Shown one piece after another: positions 1 through 9,439 of a DNA stretch of 64,000 nt. Location: assembly GCA_005406025.1 (NCBI GenBank), contig BGZK01001436.1, positions 89,117-153,116 on the forward strand, in the 5' to 3' direction. The translations under genes were made by a program, and so were the position numbers. The DNA is from Eumeta japonica (lineage: Eukaryota; Arthropoda; Insecta; Lepidoptera; Psychidae). Positions within the stretch are counted from its first letter, which is position 1; each line of letters begins with the position of its first letter. The notes beneath the pieces were generated by a model. That model saw nothing but the letters and a program-made list of their open reading frames with translations. It had not been told where the DNA came from and did not search any database.

Positions 1-244
1 ACGCTATAAATAATATCCAGCGGCGATGTGCCCGAACTCCTTACGTCAGCACCGAGGGGCCCGCATAGTGTTAACAACTGATTTAAGTGCTTAAATTAGT
101 ACCGTCCACGGCTGTGGGAAAAGGATCGAGGAATGTCCCTCGACGATCGTGCGATTATTAATAAAAAGAGATCTGAGACACGCCAACGTGCGCACATTCA
201 GAGGGTTCCGTACAAATATATTTTCATCGATATACATCAATAAG

Positions 245-312
245 TGTTAGTGGTTCGGCAATCAAGCGCGTCGTTTTTGTACCACAAGGTAACGGGTTCG
301 AACCTAACTACT
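245..312 (+). repeat. tRNA-like SINE head (remnant)
   Basis: A stretch with a good RNA polymerase III B-box (GGTTCGAACC, about 297-306) lies about 45 bases after a poor A-box-like segment (TAGTGGTTCGGC). This is the layout of the 5' head of a tRNA-derived SINE. No clean cloverleaf can be folded from it, so an intact tRNA gene is unlikely. The following AT-rich stretch could be the SINE body, but it is too decayed to assign. Inferred from the boxes only. Confidence 0.3.
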
Positions 313-504
313 GTAGTTTTAAATAAGTATTGAGAGATCACAATTGAACGGGTTATGAACGAGACACGAAATAAGATCCGGGATGTACAAGCGGTAATTC
401 CAAAGGGGATGGGATGTAGGAACCAAGTTTTCTCTCTACGGAGCATCACTAGAGTGAAAAGGAATGATCTATGGAGAACGCTATCTATATGCACGGCGAG
501 AGTA

Positions 505-1475
505 GCGAATTGAACGTGCACTACAGTCTCTATGTAGAAGCTCAAGTGTCTGCGTCAGAATAAATGGGGCATACACTGCCTGGCTCAACATCAGCAGGGG
601 TGTCAGACAGGGCTGTGTAGCTTCACCTTGGCTATTCAGTCTATTCATGGATAGATGCTCGTATGGTTTAAGACAGTATAAGTGTGGTCTAATAATAGAC
701 CAGCTAGCTGTCTATCAAATGCCTCCGTTGAGCCGACTACAAAATAAACTTTCCGTCACCCGCGTGCGAGTGGCAGGCGATGGTAACTAAAACGAATGAT
801 TCGTTTAAGAAAATAGGTACGAAAGTATATATCAGCAAGACTAAGGTCATTATGTTTGAAAGAAGCGCAAGCATAAGTGAATGCGATGTATACATATAGA
901 AAGTGAGAGAGTGAAACAAGTGAACGAGTTTGTATACTGAGTAGTCTGTCCACAAATGACGGTAAGCATAGAGATATCGGAAGGGGAGTGAATGCGCGAA
1001 ATAAAGTATATATGACATTGCGTGCTATTATGGAATAGTAGTGTCTCATGACAAACGCATTTGGCTATCCATAACAGTGTCCTGATTTTTACGCTTATGT
1101 ACAGTCATGAAAGTCGGGTAGTAGAAACAGTGATTTCGTAGAGCGGTAGGGTCTGAAAGAAGATGTGCTGATTAGAATAGAAAAGGATGGTTTAGCCATC
1201 TGCAAATAATGAATGATAGTAGACTGACAAAATAAATTTATAGAGCGAATGTGAGGGATGGAAAGGTTGGCCCGATGGAAGGATGGAAAGGGAAAAGTCG
1301 CCATAAAAAAAAACCTTTGCAAACAAAATAGATGGTATATTAACAATAAGCCAAATTTTAAACACCCGGAAACGAAGAGCTTGCACAAAAAGATTGATGG
1401 ATGTCAGTGAAGTAAGAGAGATATTGGACGATCGTACCATATGGAAATATAGTCTATGCCTACCCTTCTCGGAAA
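505..1475 (+). pseudogene. decayed RTE-like LINE, RT C-terminal half
   Basis: A non-LTR retrotransposon remnant, read in pieces across three plus-strand frames. Around 545-720 the reading contains the reverse-transcriptase landmark RGVRQGC followed by SPWLFSLFMD. About 840-900 reads SKTKVIMFERS, about 945-1010 reads like NDGKHRDIGRGVNAR, and about 1370-1460 reads RRACTKRLMDVSEVREI. These match, in order, the palm and C-terminal part of a LINE that is common in Lepidoptera and that I believe belongs to the RTE group. Many stops and frameshifts show it is long dead. The 5' part (endonuclease and N-terminal RT) is absent. Two further partial copies of the same family lie at about 3270-3660 and 57690-58135 (minus). 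Confidence 0.8.
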
Positions 1476-1479
1476 TAGG

Positions 1480-2670
1480 CGTGAGCCTATAGCATGTTGA
1501 GCAATCGAGGTCCGAGCTTCTCAGTCTCAAAGAATGCCTCATCAGTGGGATGATTAAAAAATGTCACAATAATACCTATGAGTATATTCATAAAACATAT
1601 ACATACATAATTACAAATGCAAAGCTATGACAAAAGCGCTTTCTTAAAAAAATTAAGAGCATTTTTTTAAGATATCGATAAACTGTTGTCAAGATGTATA
1701 TAAAATAGCTTTTATTGGTTACCAGTTTTATTCCTTACTGAACCCTTTCATATATATAACTTAGACAACCTTGGCCGATTCTTATAGCTCGTGACGAACA
1801 TATTTTTGGAATAGGTATTTCATAAAAAACACCTACCACATTTCGCTTCCTACAGTCAGAAATACCTACACCGGCAGCATAAATACGCCGACGCTTAATG
1901 AAATATATATAGTTAAAATACCAAGCGATGATGGCGATTACGTTTTTTCTTAGAAACCGAGCGCATGCGACACTATTTGGTAAATTTTATCAGAGCAATA
2001 AAGATGTGTCATGTATATACTGCGCCGGCGCAGCATCCGGTGTTTGTTCAAGATATACAGAAATATTCGTGGCCTTACACGTTTGATATCGCGACGAATC
2101 GGTTATTCAAGTTGATGATATTTAAATTTCTTGTTATAAAAAAATATATATTAAATAAATTATATAATTTTATTCTTCTTATTATGACTGGACTATTGAA
2201 CAGCAAATATGAAACGGGTGTAGTATTTTGTCGTATTTAGTCCCTCACCGCTCAGACGTACCCCTACAAGTCTTGTTCCATTGTTTGGAGATGGCGCTGA
2301 GTTTATCTGTAACGGGGCGATCGGGGCGTGTTTCATCTTTCTTACTGATACTTCCCAACTTAACCTCTTTATTTATACTGCATCATTGGCATAAAGCGAC
2401 CAACCTTCGTTTGTAATATTTTTGTCTTTGTACTATTATATATGAGTTTATTAAATTAGATAGGTTAATTTTGATGAGATGAGAAAGAGAGAGAGAGATG
2501 AGAAGGGGAATAATCTTTTTTGATATTTCCTAGGAACGTGAACTCGTAATGATATTAAAACTAGCCCGAGTCAACACAACCAAAGAGAGTAAGAAAACAA
2601 CTCAATAGAAAACTGTTTCTTCGTCTTGTTAAGCTCCAACCGCTTTGTGTTCAAAAATTTGTAATTTTGC
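1480..2670. other. AT-rich non-coding stretch
   Basis: No supportable gene. Short open frames here (for example 1965-2240) have no recognisable motif. A small GC-richer patch lies around 2235-2340, and a short GA-rich run lies around 2484-2500. I see nothing else. Confidence 0.6.
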
Positions 2671-2681
2671 GCCGTGCTTAC

Positions 2682-3241
2682 TTTTATACGAACACATTTT
2701 TAAATTGCTCACGGTACAAATTACAAACGATATAAGCGATATAATAAACGATCAGGATCGAAAGCGATAGACAGACGGAGTCGAGAGCGTGACCGAAATC
2801 CGAATGATATTTTACGGAGACGTGTCCCGATGTCAAAGTTGTAAAAAATCATTTTTATTTCCACGCAGACAGAGTCGCGGGCCGGCATTAAACAAACAAA
2901 CGCACTAGGTACTCCACAGAAATCGAAGCCGACGCCTTGCGCACACGAAGCGTCCGTCACACCCCGGACCGCGGCGGCCGGCTTCACGCGAGCAATAAAC
3001 AAAAGCTTCCAGTTACGATGCCGCTTCCCACAGTTCGGCGGGACGGCTTCGTGCGACACCCTCGTACAGCGAACAGGATTCGTCGGAAAGGTTACACATA
3101 CGCATAACGACGTGCACGCGCGGAAAGAGCGAGCGCATACCGCGACGATGACTCGACGCCTCTCGGAGTGCGCGTTTAAGTCGGGGAGGAGAGCGCCCGT
3201 TGCGGCCGCGAGCACTTTGGGCGCGTAACGGCCGTGCTTAC
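2682..3241 (-). other. GC-rich block; possible first exon/promoter or insertion
   Basis: A GC- and CpG-rich island in AT-rich surroundings. It is open for 164 codons on the minus strand (3215 to 2721), but that frame begins at GTG, not ATG. The protein is rich in Arg, Cys and Ser and shows no domain that I know, so the open frame may simply reflect few AT-rich stop codons. The block is bounded by an 11-bp direct repeat, GCCGTGCTTAC, at 2671-2681 and 3231-3241. On the minus strand the left copy forms a donor-like AAAA|GTAAGC. Either it is a 5' exon with a promoter (lepidopteran first exons are often CpG-rich), or it is an inserted segment with target-site duplications. The sequence cannot decide. 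Confidence 0.3.
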
Positions 3242-3269
3242 GGTTCGGCTGCGAGGTGTCGGACGGAAC

Positions 3270-3435
3270 CCCGATTTATGTTTCTTGTCGGCTTTTGAAT
3301 ATTGAATAGATATGGATTTATCTTTTCGAGTATTCTATAAGATCTCCTAGGGCGCCTCCACTCTATCGCTTTATACATTTCTTTCGTCAGTCTACTCTTA
3401 TACATCTCTTCTAGCTGATCAAACGGTCGCAACAT
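3270..3435 (-). pseudogene. RTE-like LINE fragment, inverted part
   Basis: The minus-strand frame reads QLEEMYKSRLTKEMYKA and then RRPRRSYRILEKI. This corresponds to the region just after the reverse transcriptase palm in the same LINE family as the copy at 505-1475 (LERMNESRLTKQIYRA and GRPRKSY in the usual family sequence, from memory). It stands head to head with a plus-strand fragment of the next part of the same open frame at 3490-3660, so the two appear to be one insertion with a 5' inversion. Confidence 0.6.
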
Positions 3436-3489
3436 ACCTTTTTTCTAATCTAATCACCACATCTTCTTTCGAACCCCGACATCATATGT

Positions 3490-3665
3490 AGAACAAAATG
3501 ATGGTGTATTAAAGAAGTGCCAAATTTTAAGTACCTAAAACCGATGACCTTGCATAACACCATTGATAGACGTCAATGAAGCGAGAGAGAGATATGATAC
3601 GAAAAATCTTACGATTGGGAAATCTGTGGTCTCTGCCCACCATTCTGTGAAACGGAGTGCGTTTT
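3490..3665 (+). pseudogene. RTE-like LINE 3' end fragment
   Basis: At the nucleotide level this stretch aligns by eye with 1339-1475 in the first LINE copy. Both have a 'tattaa..aa..gccaaattttaa' lead, then a shared 'attgat.ga.gtcaatgaag.gagaga' stretch, then 'tctatgcc/tctctgcccac.cttct'. It encodes the extreme C-terminus of the LINE protein, with stops in frame. It is the sense-oriented partner of the inverted piece at 3270-3435. Confidence 0.6.
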
Positions 3666-4091
3666 ATGAAATATAAAAATAAAATCACATTAATAAATTT
3701 GAAAATCATGAAAGACACAGATTACGTCACACTTTCTATTCATAAATAGGGATTAAGTGAAAAATTACAACAACTAAAGTACAATAGTTATGCTCAAGGA
3801 TGCGTACGGTGTAAGTTCGAGGTAATAGTTTTTAGAAGAGATAGCTCGTAGCCAGAAAATAACTGTCAGAACGAATACGTAAAATACGCAAGAGAAGAAA
3901 GAGTCGTCGAGGCAAAATTAATTTTCTGTGAACACCTTCTAAATACAAAATACAATCATGAAAATTAGACGCGAACTCAAGTCAAATAAGGTTTGATCAG
4001 AAGTCCCGTTCCTTGTAGTTTTTGAGGAAGGTGACTGGAGGTGAATGGAATAGTATATCTATTTTTTTTTTTATTCAAAAAGGACAATATT

Positions 4092-4555
4092 TTTGACGTG
4101 ACAACGTCTTAAATTAGGTTGCGGCTGGGAGTCACTTATGAAAAGTGTAACGCTCGGTAACGTAACGATGAGTCACCGAACGAGAGAGAGGCCCGCCGAA
4201 TGCCTTGCGTCTCTCTCCCACTCAACTATGATCGGTCTGCCGCGCTGCAGCACTAGAGAATTAGTGCATAGCTTGCAAATGTATTGCAAGTTATTGTATG
4301 TATATTTGTATATAAATACGTATGTATGTGTAAGGTAAAAATAAAATTTTGTTAATATGAAATTCAGTGCGAGATTCTTTGTATAAATTAATGTTTTAAA
4401 TATAATTCTTTGTATAAATAAATGTTTTAAATTGTTACTATTATTTCATCCTTCTTCCTACTATACGAATGAATATTCACATTAAAATGATTTTACCATT
4501 CAAAGTCGTTGTCACGTAAAACTTTCGCCCGTATACCGACTTTACAGGCAACCAA
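4092..4555 (+). repeat. unclassified TIR-bearing repeat, copy A
   Basis: About 465 bp repeated in the opposite orientation at 31830-32449. The left end carries TTTGACGTGACAACGTCTT and the right part carries its near-inverse, AAAGTCGTTGTCACGTAAAA, followed by a conserved outer segment ending CTTTACAGGCAACC. The interior has a two-fold tandem of roughly 35 bp (ATTCTTTGTATAAAT...ATGTTTTAAAT, 4373-4435). No transposase-like frame is present, so this is a non-autonomous element of a family I cannot name. Confidence 0.7.
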
Positions 4556-6900
4556 ATTTTAGTCTATGATTCTCTTCTGGCACCGAATGGAGGGAAATTA
4601 TTTTAATTAGTTTATCATCTATGTTTACGTTCTTCTCTGCATAAATATGTTATGAATAGCTTCATTTAAAAACCAAAATCTATTTTGACAAGTACGCTCC
4701 ATTGACTCCACGACAAAAAGAGTTGGCCTATCATCGTCATATCATCCCAGAAAAACCCATATCATCGTCACTTAATACCCATTTAGTAGGGCTAATCAAA
4801 GTTAACGAAGCGAACTGTCGGCGAAGGGTTAACCCTTTAATGCGCTCTGGGTGTTTTTTTACCCCGACCCAATGTATATTTGTCATCGACGTCGCTGCGC
4901 TCGCGTCGCTATAAAAAAGTTTTAATTGCGTTTCACTCTGTTGCGGTTGTATAGAATTGTTTATTAATCTTGAAAAATATTCAAAAATTTAAATTTAATT
5001 CTAATGTATTATAAAATACGCCACTGTTTTCACTAATATTTAGTATTTGGACATTTTAGACAAGTTATTTATAAAAACAAAAAATGACACAACCGTTCTT
5101 TGTGATTTCTAAAGTTTTAATTCGGCTTCAATAAGCGGAAATGAAACAGAAAAAATAGACTGTTTTAAGTCTCTGTTATTACTGTGATTAAATTACAGAT
5201 AATTTAATTAAAAAAAAAATAGTAATAAGGCCAAAAATGTTTTCTAATAAACCCAGAAACAAATTCAAAAAGTAAAATTGAAATTTCGTAATATCATTAT
5301 AGAGGTCAATCAAAAATTTTTGAAAGGAAAAAACAATAGGTATTTCAAAAGTTATCAGATGAGATATGAGTAGATATCTCATCTACCATTTTCATTACGT
5401 TAAAGCTAATGATAAGTATAATTTTCAATGTGCATTAAGCTAAACAATCCCACAGCGGCGCGGGCCAGGAGCCAGACTCGCATGGTTAGCATTTATTAAA
5501 CAGCTGCTTTGCTTTTTTGATGTTTTTTCGCTTAGCCCTTTTTCGAAATCAGTAAAACTAAAAACTTGTGCCACCACTTCGACGTTTATTTGTCCATACA
5601 TTTATTTATCTCTCAACACTCTTGAATGATCAGAGGTCATTTAACAAGGAAATCTATAATTAAATGACAATTTTATGACAACTGGAAAACGAACTTTTCA
5701 TGCAAAATTAGCATTCAAAATAAAATTTGTAAATAATTACTTATATTATTAACGTCTAATATTGGTTATACATAGACGGATGCATTGATTTGATACTCAA
5801 TATTAAACTTCTCAATCACTCAAAAACTGTGCTAAATAACAGTTCTTACTTACATTTATTAGAATCATAAAACAAAAAACTTGCAATAAAATATATTGTA
5901 AGTAGAATAAATCAAATATAAAAAAAACCGCATACAGTTCGACGACTAAACGTTTATTTTGTTTTTTTTAACTTCAGCGTAAATAAACGTTATGTAACGA
6001 CGTCTGTCAGGGTTAAATTGAAGCGAGTGATACAAGGCGACGGCCATTGGAACAATGATTCAGACAATCAGTATCAATGAAAAAATGCAATATCACTTAT
6101 TCGATTGTTGTTATCGTTTGAATTTATGATCGTCACGACTGAACTACTTTATGAAATATGAAAGAGCGAAACTGGAAAGTGGTTTTTGTTTCTCGTTTGA
6201 GTTGTTTTATAAGTTTTGTGTTCTTTTTTTAATTGATTGAATGAATGGAGATCATACGTATTTTCCAACAGCTGAACCGATTTTGATGCAATCTCATGTG
6301 TGACATATCCACTTTTCAAAAAGATTTATCATATATACATATTAAGTTTGTAAAACTACAAAAGTATAATCGATATTCTTATTCATGTTAGTACTGATAA
6401 ATGCCTTTATGAATATACAGACATGCATATGGACTTTTTTACTTCAACTCAACTATGTACCACAGGATATGTCACGTTTGTTACGCAGAAAATAAACCTA
6501 ATTAGTTAACCCTCCGGTGTGAGCTAAGGTTTTTTTCGACGCCTTGTTTACATTACACGGTCGAAAGGCCATAACTTATTTTTTAGGGGTGCATTATTCA
6601 TTTCGGTATTGCTGTGTTTAGTCTGGTGATTTCGGTTTAGACGGCTGTCTAATGAGGAGATTTATAATGTGAATGCATATGCAAGCTATTTTAGGTTTTA
6701 GAAAATGGCAGACATGAATATGTAATTATTTTTTTTAAAGTAATACTTCTTTTTAGTTAATTCAGAAAATGTGATCAGTGTATTTTCGCCAGGGAACGCG
6801 TCGATTATAAAGTTTGTACAGTCGGACGTTATCATTATTCTGAGACAAACATTTAAACAAATTTTCACATTTGTATTCATAGATACATACATACACACAA
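4556..6900. other. AT-rich stretch without recognisable genes
   Basis: No coding sequence could be supported. TTAACCCT-type words at about 4828-4845 and 6010-6018 recall piggyBac-like ends but do not form a matching pair. A small GC patch at 5452-5485 and CpG words near 6530-6560 are the only compositional features. Confidence 0.6.
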
Positions 6901-6904
<4 letters not shown>

Positions 6905-6935
<31 letters not shown>

Positions 6936-6946
6936 TGTGTGTGTGT
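6905..6946. repeat. (AC)14(GT)7 microsatellite
   Basis: Pure AC dinucleotides run straight into pure GT dinucleotides at ACACGTGT, so the array is itself a palindrome and could fold back. It is followed about 30 bases later by a long TA array. Compound arrays like this are expected to be length-polymorphic. Confidence 0.95.
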
Positions 6947-6962
6947 CATGTTTATCATGTTT

Positions 6963-6971
6963 AAGTTAATT

Positions 6972-7034
<63 letters not shown>

Positions 7035-7046
7035 TACAATTAACTT
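6963..7046. repeat. (TA)n microsatellite inside an inverted repeat
   Basis: A TA array (6976-7032) is bounded by perfect 13-bp inverted arms, AAGTTAATTGTAC at 6963-6975 and its reverse complement at 7034-7046. The whole 84-bp unit could extrude as a cruciform. The arms suggest that a palindromic element or hairpin seeded the TA expansion. Confidence 0.9.
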
Positions 7047-7049
7047 CAA

Positions 7050-7800
7050 ATTCATTACATACATTATTATGCTTATAACCACCTCAAAAAGCAATGTGTG
7101 GTGTAGTAGCAAGTAATTTATGCATTATATATAAGTTTTAAAGGTATAATAAGATCGTGTTATAAGTCCTGGCCACTTTTAAGTTCATTTAGAAACAACG
7201 TTGCGTTACAACATATAAACAAATAATTGTGGATTACAATGCAGAATTTCAGAAAACAGTTTATGGTGTTTTATTTCTGATGTACAATAGTTTCTAATTT
7301 CCATTTATTGTTACAATATCTGAACAATATTTTATTGAAAATTTTCTGTTTATGAAAATATTTAGTAAAGGAATACAAAACCAATGCACTAATTTCGTCT
7401 AATCGGTATAAAGATTGTCTAGAATAAAGCATAAGCTTAGAAGATGAGACATACAATATCTTAGGAATAAAGAAACGTTACTCCACTATAGAAGAACATC
7501 TCCACGCCAGTAGTCGCAGAATATAATCAATAATTTAAAGACGTTCAAAAGTATCGCCGTAAGAAACATCTTTCCGATTTTTATAATAAAATTACGAGAA
7601 ATGTCCCACACATTTTCAAAAGGAAAAATTGATGTACGTATTAGTCAATCCAAATAAAAAATGAGCATGAATCACCATCGGAAAACGGTATAAGTCGAGC
7701 TGCTACTAAATTTCTATTTAAAAGAAGATTGTCTGAAGCATTAGTTGGGATTTTGAAATAGCAGCCATTTGCCGCTGATCTTCAGCTGATTTCAATAAAA
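7050..7800. other. AT-rich stretch without recognisable genes
   Basis: Only short frames without motifs. Nothing to annotate. Confidence 0.6.
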
Positions 7801-7805
7801 AACAA

Positions 7806-8072
7806 ATGGAGCTGTACTACCAACAAATCTACAGAGCGCACGCATCACTAACAATAATATCCGTCAGCGGCTCAGTAGAGATTCTACTTCAACTGGACAA
7901 GACGCCTTCACAGTGCGATGCTGTGACTTCGGAAATGTGTCTCGATCATAACCTAAGTATTATAGGTTATTGTACTGGAAATTTCTTTCATAGGTACAGC
8001 ATATATTCGAAATTCGTCTTTTTAAGGACGATATACTTCAAACGCGATATAATTTGTGAGAAACGATTGTAA
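7806..8072 (+). CDS. hypothetical open frame, possible first exon
   Basis: An ATG-started frame of 88 codons. The first ~50 residues (MELYYQQIYRAHASLTIISV, then SGSVEILLQLDKTPSQCDAV and TSEMCLDHN) use codons in a more coding-like way than the rest of the region. The end (FFHRYSIYSKFVFLRTIYF...) looks like read-through into AT-rich DNA. I do not recognise a domain. A GT-containing site (TATAG|GTTATT, about 7969) could be a weak donor near the point where coding character fades. It could be the first exon of an unknown gene, a decayed transposon or chance. Support is weak. Confidence 0.2.
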   Translation: MELYYQQIYRAHASLTIISVSGSVEILLQLDKTPSQCDAVTSEMCLDHNLSIIGYCTGNFFHRYSIYSKFVFLRTIYFKRDIICEKRL

Positions 8073-8089
8073 AATAGTACTAAATCCAA

Positions 8090-8143
8090 ATGTTTGGGGA
8101 AAAGTTTATGGCTGTAGAATGTGATGGAAAATTACTTATAACA
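8090..8143 (+). CDS. possible short exon
   Basis: An ATG is followed by 18 clean codons (MFGEKFMAVECDGKLLIT) that run directly into a consensus splice donor, ACA|GTAAGT, at 8144. The peptide looks protein-like, but no family is recognisable and no convincing acceptor is visible upstream. The AT-rich sequence makes chance donors common. It lies just downstream of the 7806-8072 frame on the same strand, but no joining frame can be shown. Confidence 0.18.
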
Positions 8144-8149
8144 GTAAGT

Positions 8150-9310
8150 ACTAAAATTCCTATTCTAAAAGTCATTTTATATTAAGTACTTAATTTTGTA
8201 TACAAATTTCCAAATAAATCGTTTAAAATAGTAGTAATTCACAATAAACTATTTCTTATAAGTTTAAATAATAACAGTTTAATATGCGATTAAGTCGTCG
8301 AACATCTTGGGCAAAGCTGTTTCTTTGACGACTTATTTAATGAAACACAGAGAATGCAGATTATCAAAATTCAAGTCAGAAATATCATTGAAATGATAAG
8401 CATGCGAAGAGCAAGTCGAATGAATAATGTTCAGCATTAAAAATTAAAATCAATCATCTTACATCAGAGACATTCAATTACATCATTAGGAAGCTTTATT
8501 TTGAACAGATAAGGGCGGCCGTGAACACAATAGTTATTTATTCACAACTCTCTTGTACTTCGTTCTGAACGCAGTGACTCAATTTTATAAATAAAATCGG
8601 CTTTGTTCTCGCTGGAGGTTTGTGGGACACGCACGCTTGACTTTTTAAAGGCGGGACCGTCAGAGGGTTAAATTGCATACCGCAGCTGTGAAACGGTTAA
8701 ATATAAATGTTACCATAGCCGTTTTATTTTTAAAAGTTGAAAGCCGTTTTAACCCTGCACTAGTTTCATTTTTTGAGAGATGCGGAGGTAACTAACCCTC
8801 GTAGTTTTGAACGTTCGTTCACCGAACACGTCTATTTAGATATTTTTAAGGGGTTTTTCAATTTCTGACACAGGTGTAAATGTAATTTTGTCACCAATCT
8901 CAGAACAAAAATTAAAAGATTTTAAATTATTCTTCATCCCGCTACACAAAAAAGGAAACTTCATGTTTCGCTAGTCACGAAAAGTTGTGTTAAATTGAAA
9001 AACATAGGAATGATCTGAAATGGGTATATATGGATAAACGGAGAAATAGAATAAACAAAAACATAATTTGTTACAGCCCCCGATTATAGTTTTTTTTTTT
9101 TAATAGCATTAAAATGTCTTATAACCTTTCAATAGTATATTAACAAAAAATTGAAAAAGCGTTTACATAATGTAAAATATAAAATTGTGGCAAATTTTGA
9201 AATTATAATATTCACTCTTTTTATCGTGCAAGTGGGTCGATGATACACACAGAAGCATAATTTTGCTATTTCAACTTCAAAAGGTTTACACGATAAATTC
9301 AAGGTTAACG
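8150..9310. other. AT-rich stretch without recognisable genes
   Basis: No gene supported. TTAACCCTGCACTAG near 8752 resembles the end of a piggyBac-like element, but I did not find the matching opposite end. Confidence 0.5.
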
Positions 9311-9321
9311 TTTGAAATTAC

Positions 9322-9430
9322 CCAACCCACACTGGACCAGTGTGAACGTTCGAGTCCTAGCCCTTGATTTGAAATGAGGCTGTGAAAGCGTATACCTGAG
9401 CAGTAGGATTATGAAAACCTGTATAAGGTG
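9322..9430 (+). repeat. lepidopteran SINE/LINE tail fragment
   Basis: The word order ACCCAACCCACACTGGACCAG, a variable middle, then GAGCAGTAGGATTATGAAAA matches the well-known lepidopteran repeat tail 'CCAACCCGCATTGGAGCAGCGTGG ... CCCAGCAGTGGGA' (from memory). It is diverged and truncated on both sides. Confidence 0.5.
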
Positions 9431-9439
9431 CCAAAAAAA

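Noticed and set aside
204..219. AGGGTTCCGTACAAAT, resembling the end of the repeat at 28984-29536
   Set aside because: Only about 15 bases match, too short to call a copy.
237..545. 102-codon minus-strand open frame
   Set aside because: Runs antisense through a SINE-like head and a LINE remnant, with no motif; compositional.
6698..7043. Open frames of 90-113 codons rich in His/Thr/Val/Cys or Ile/Tyr
   Set aside because: They are translations of the AC/GT and TA microsatellites.
4828..8770. TTAACCCT words as possible piggyBac ends (4828, 6010, 8752)
   Set aside because: No two of them form matching inverted ends beyond TTAACCCT, and no transposase lies between.
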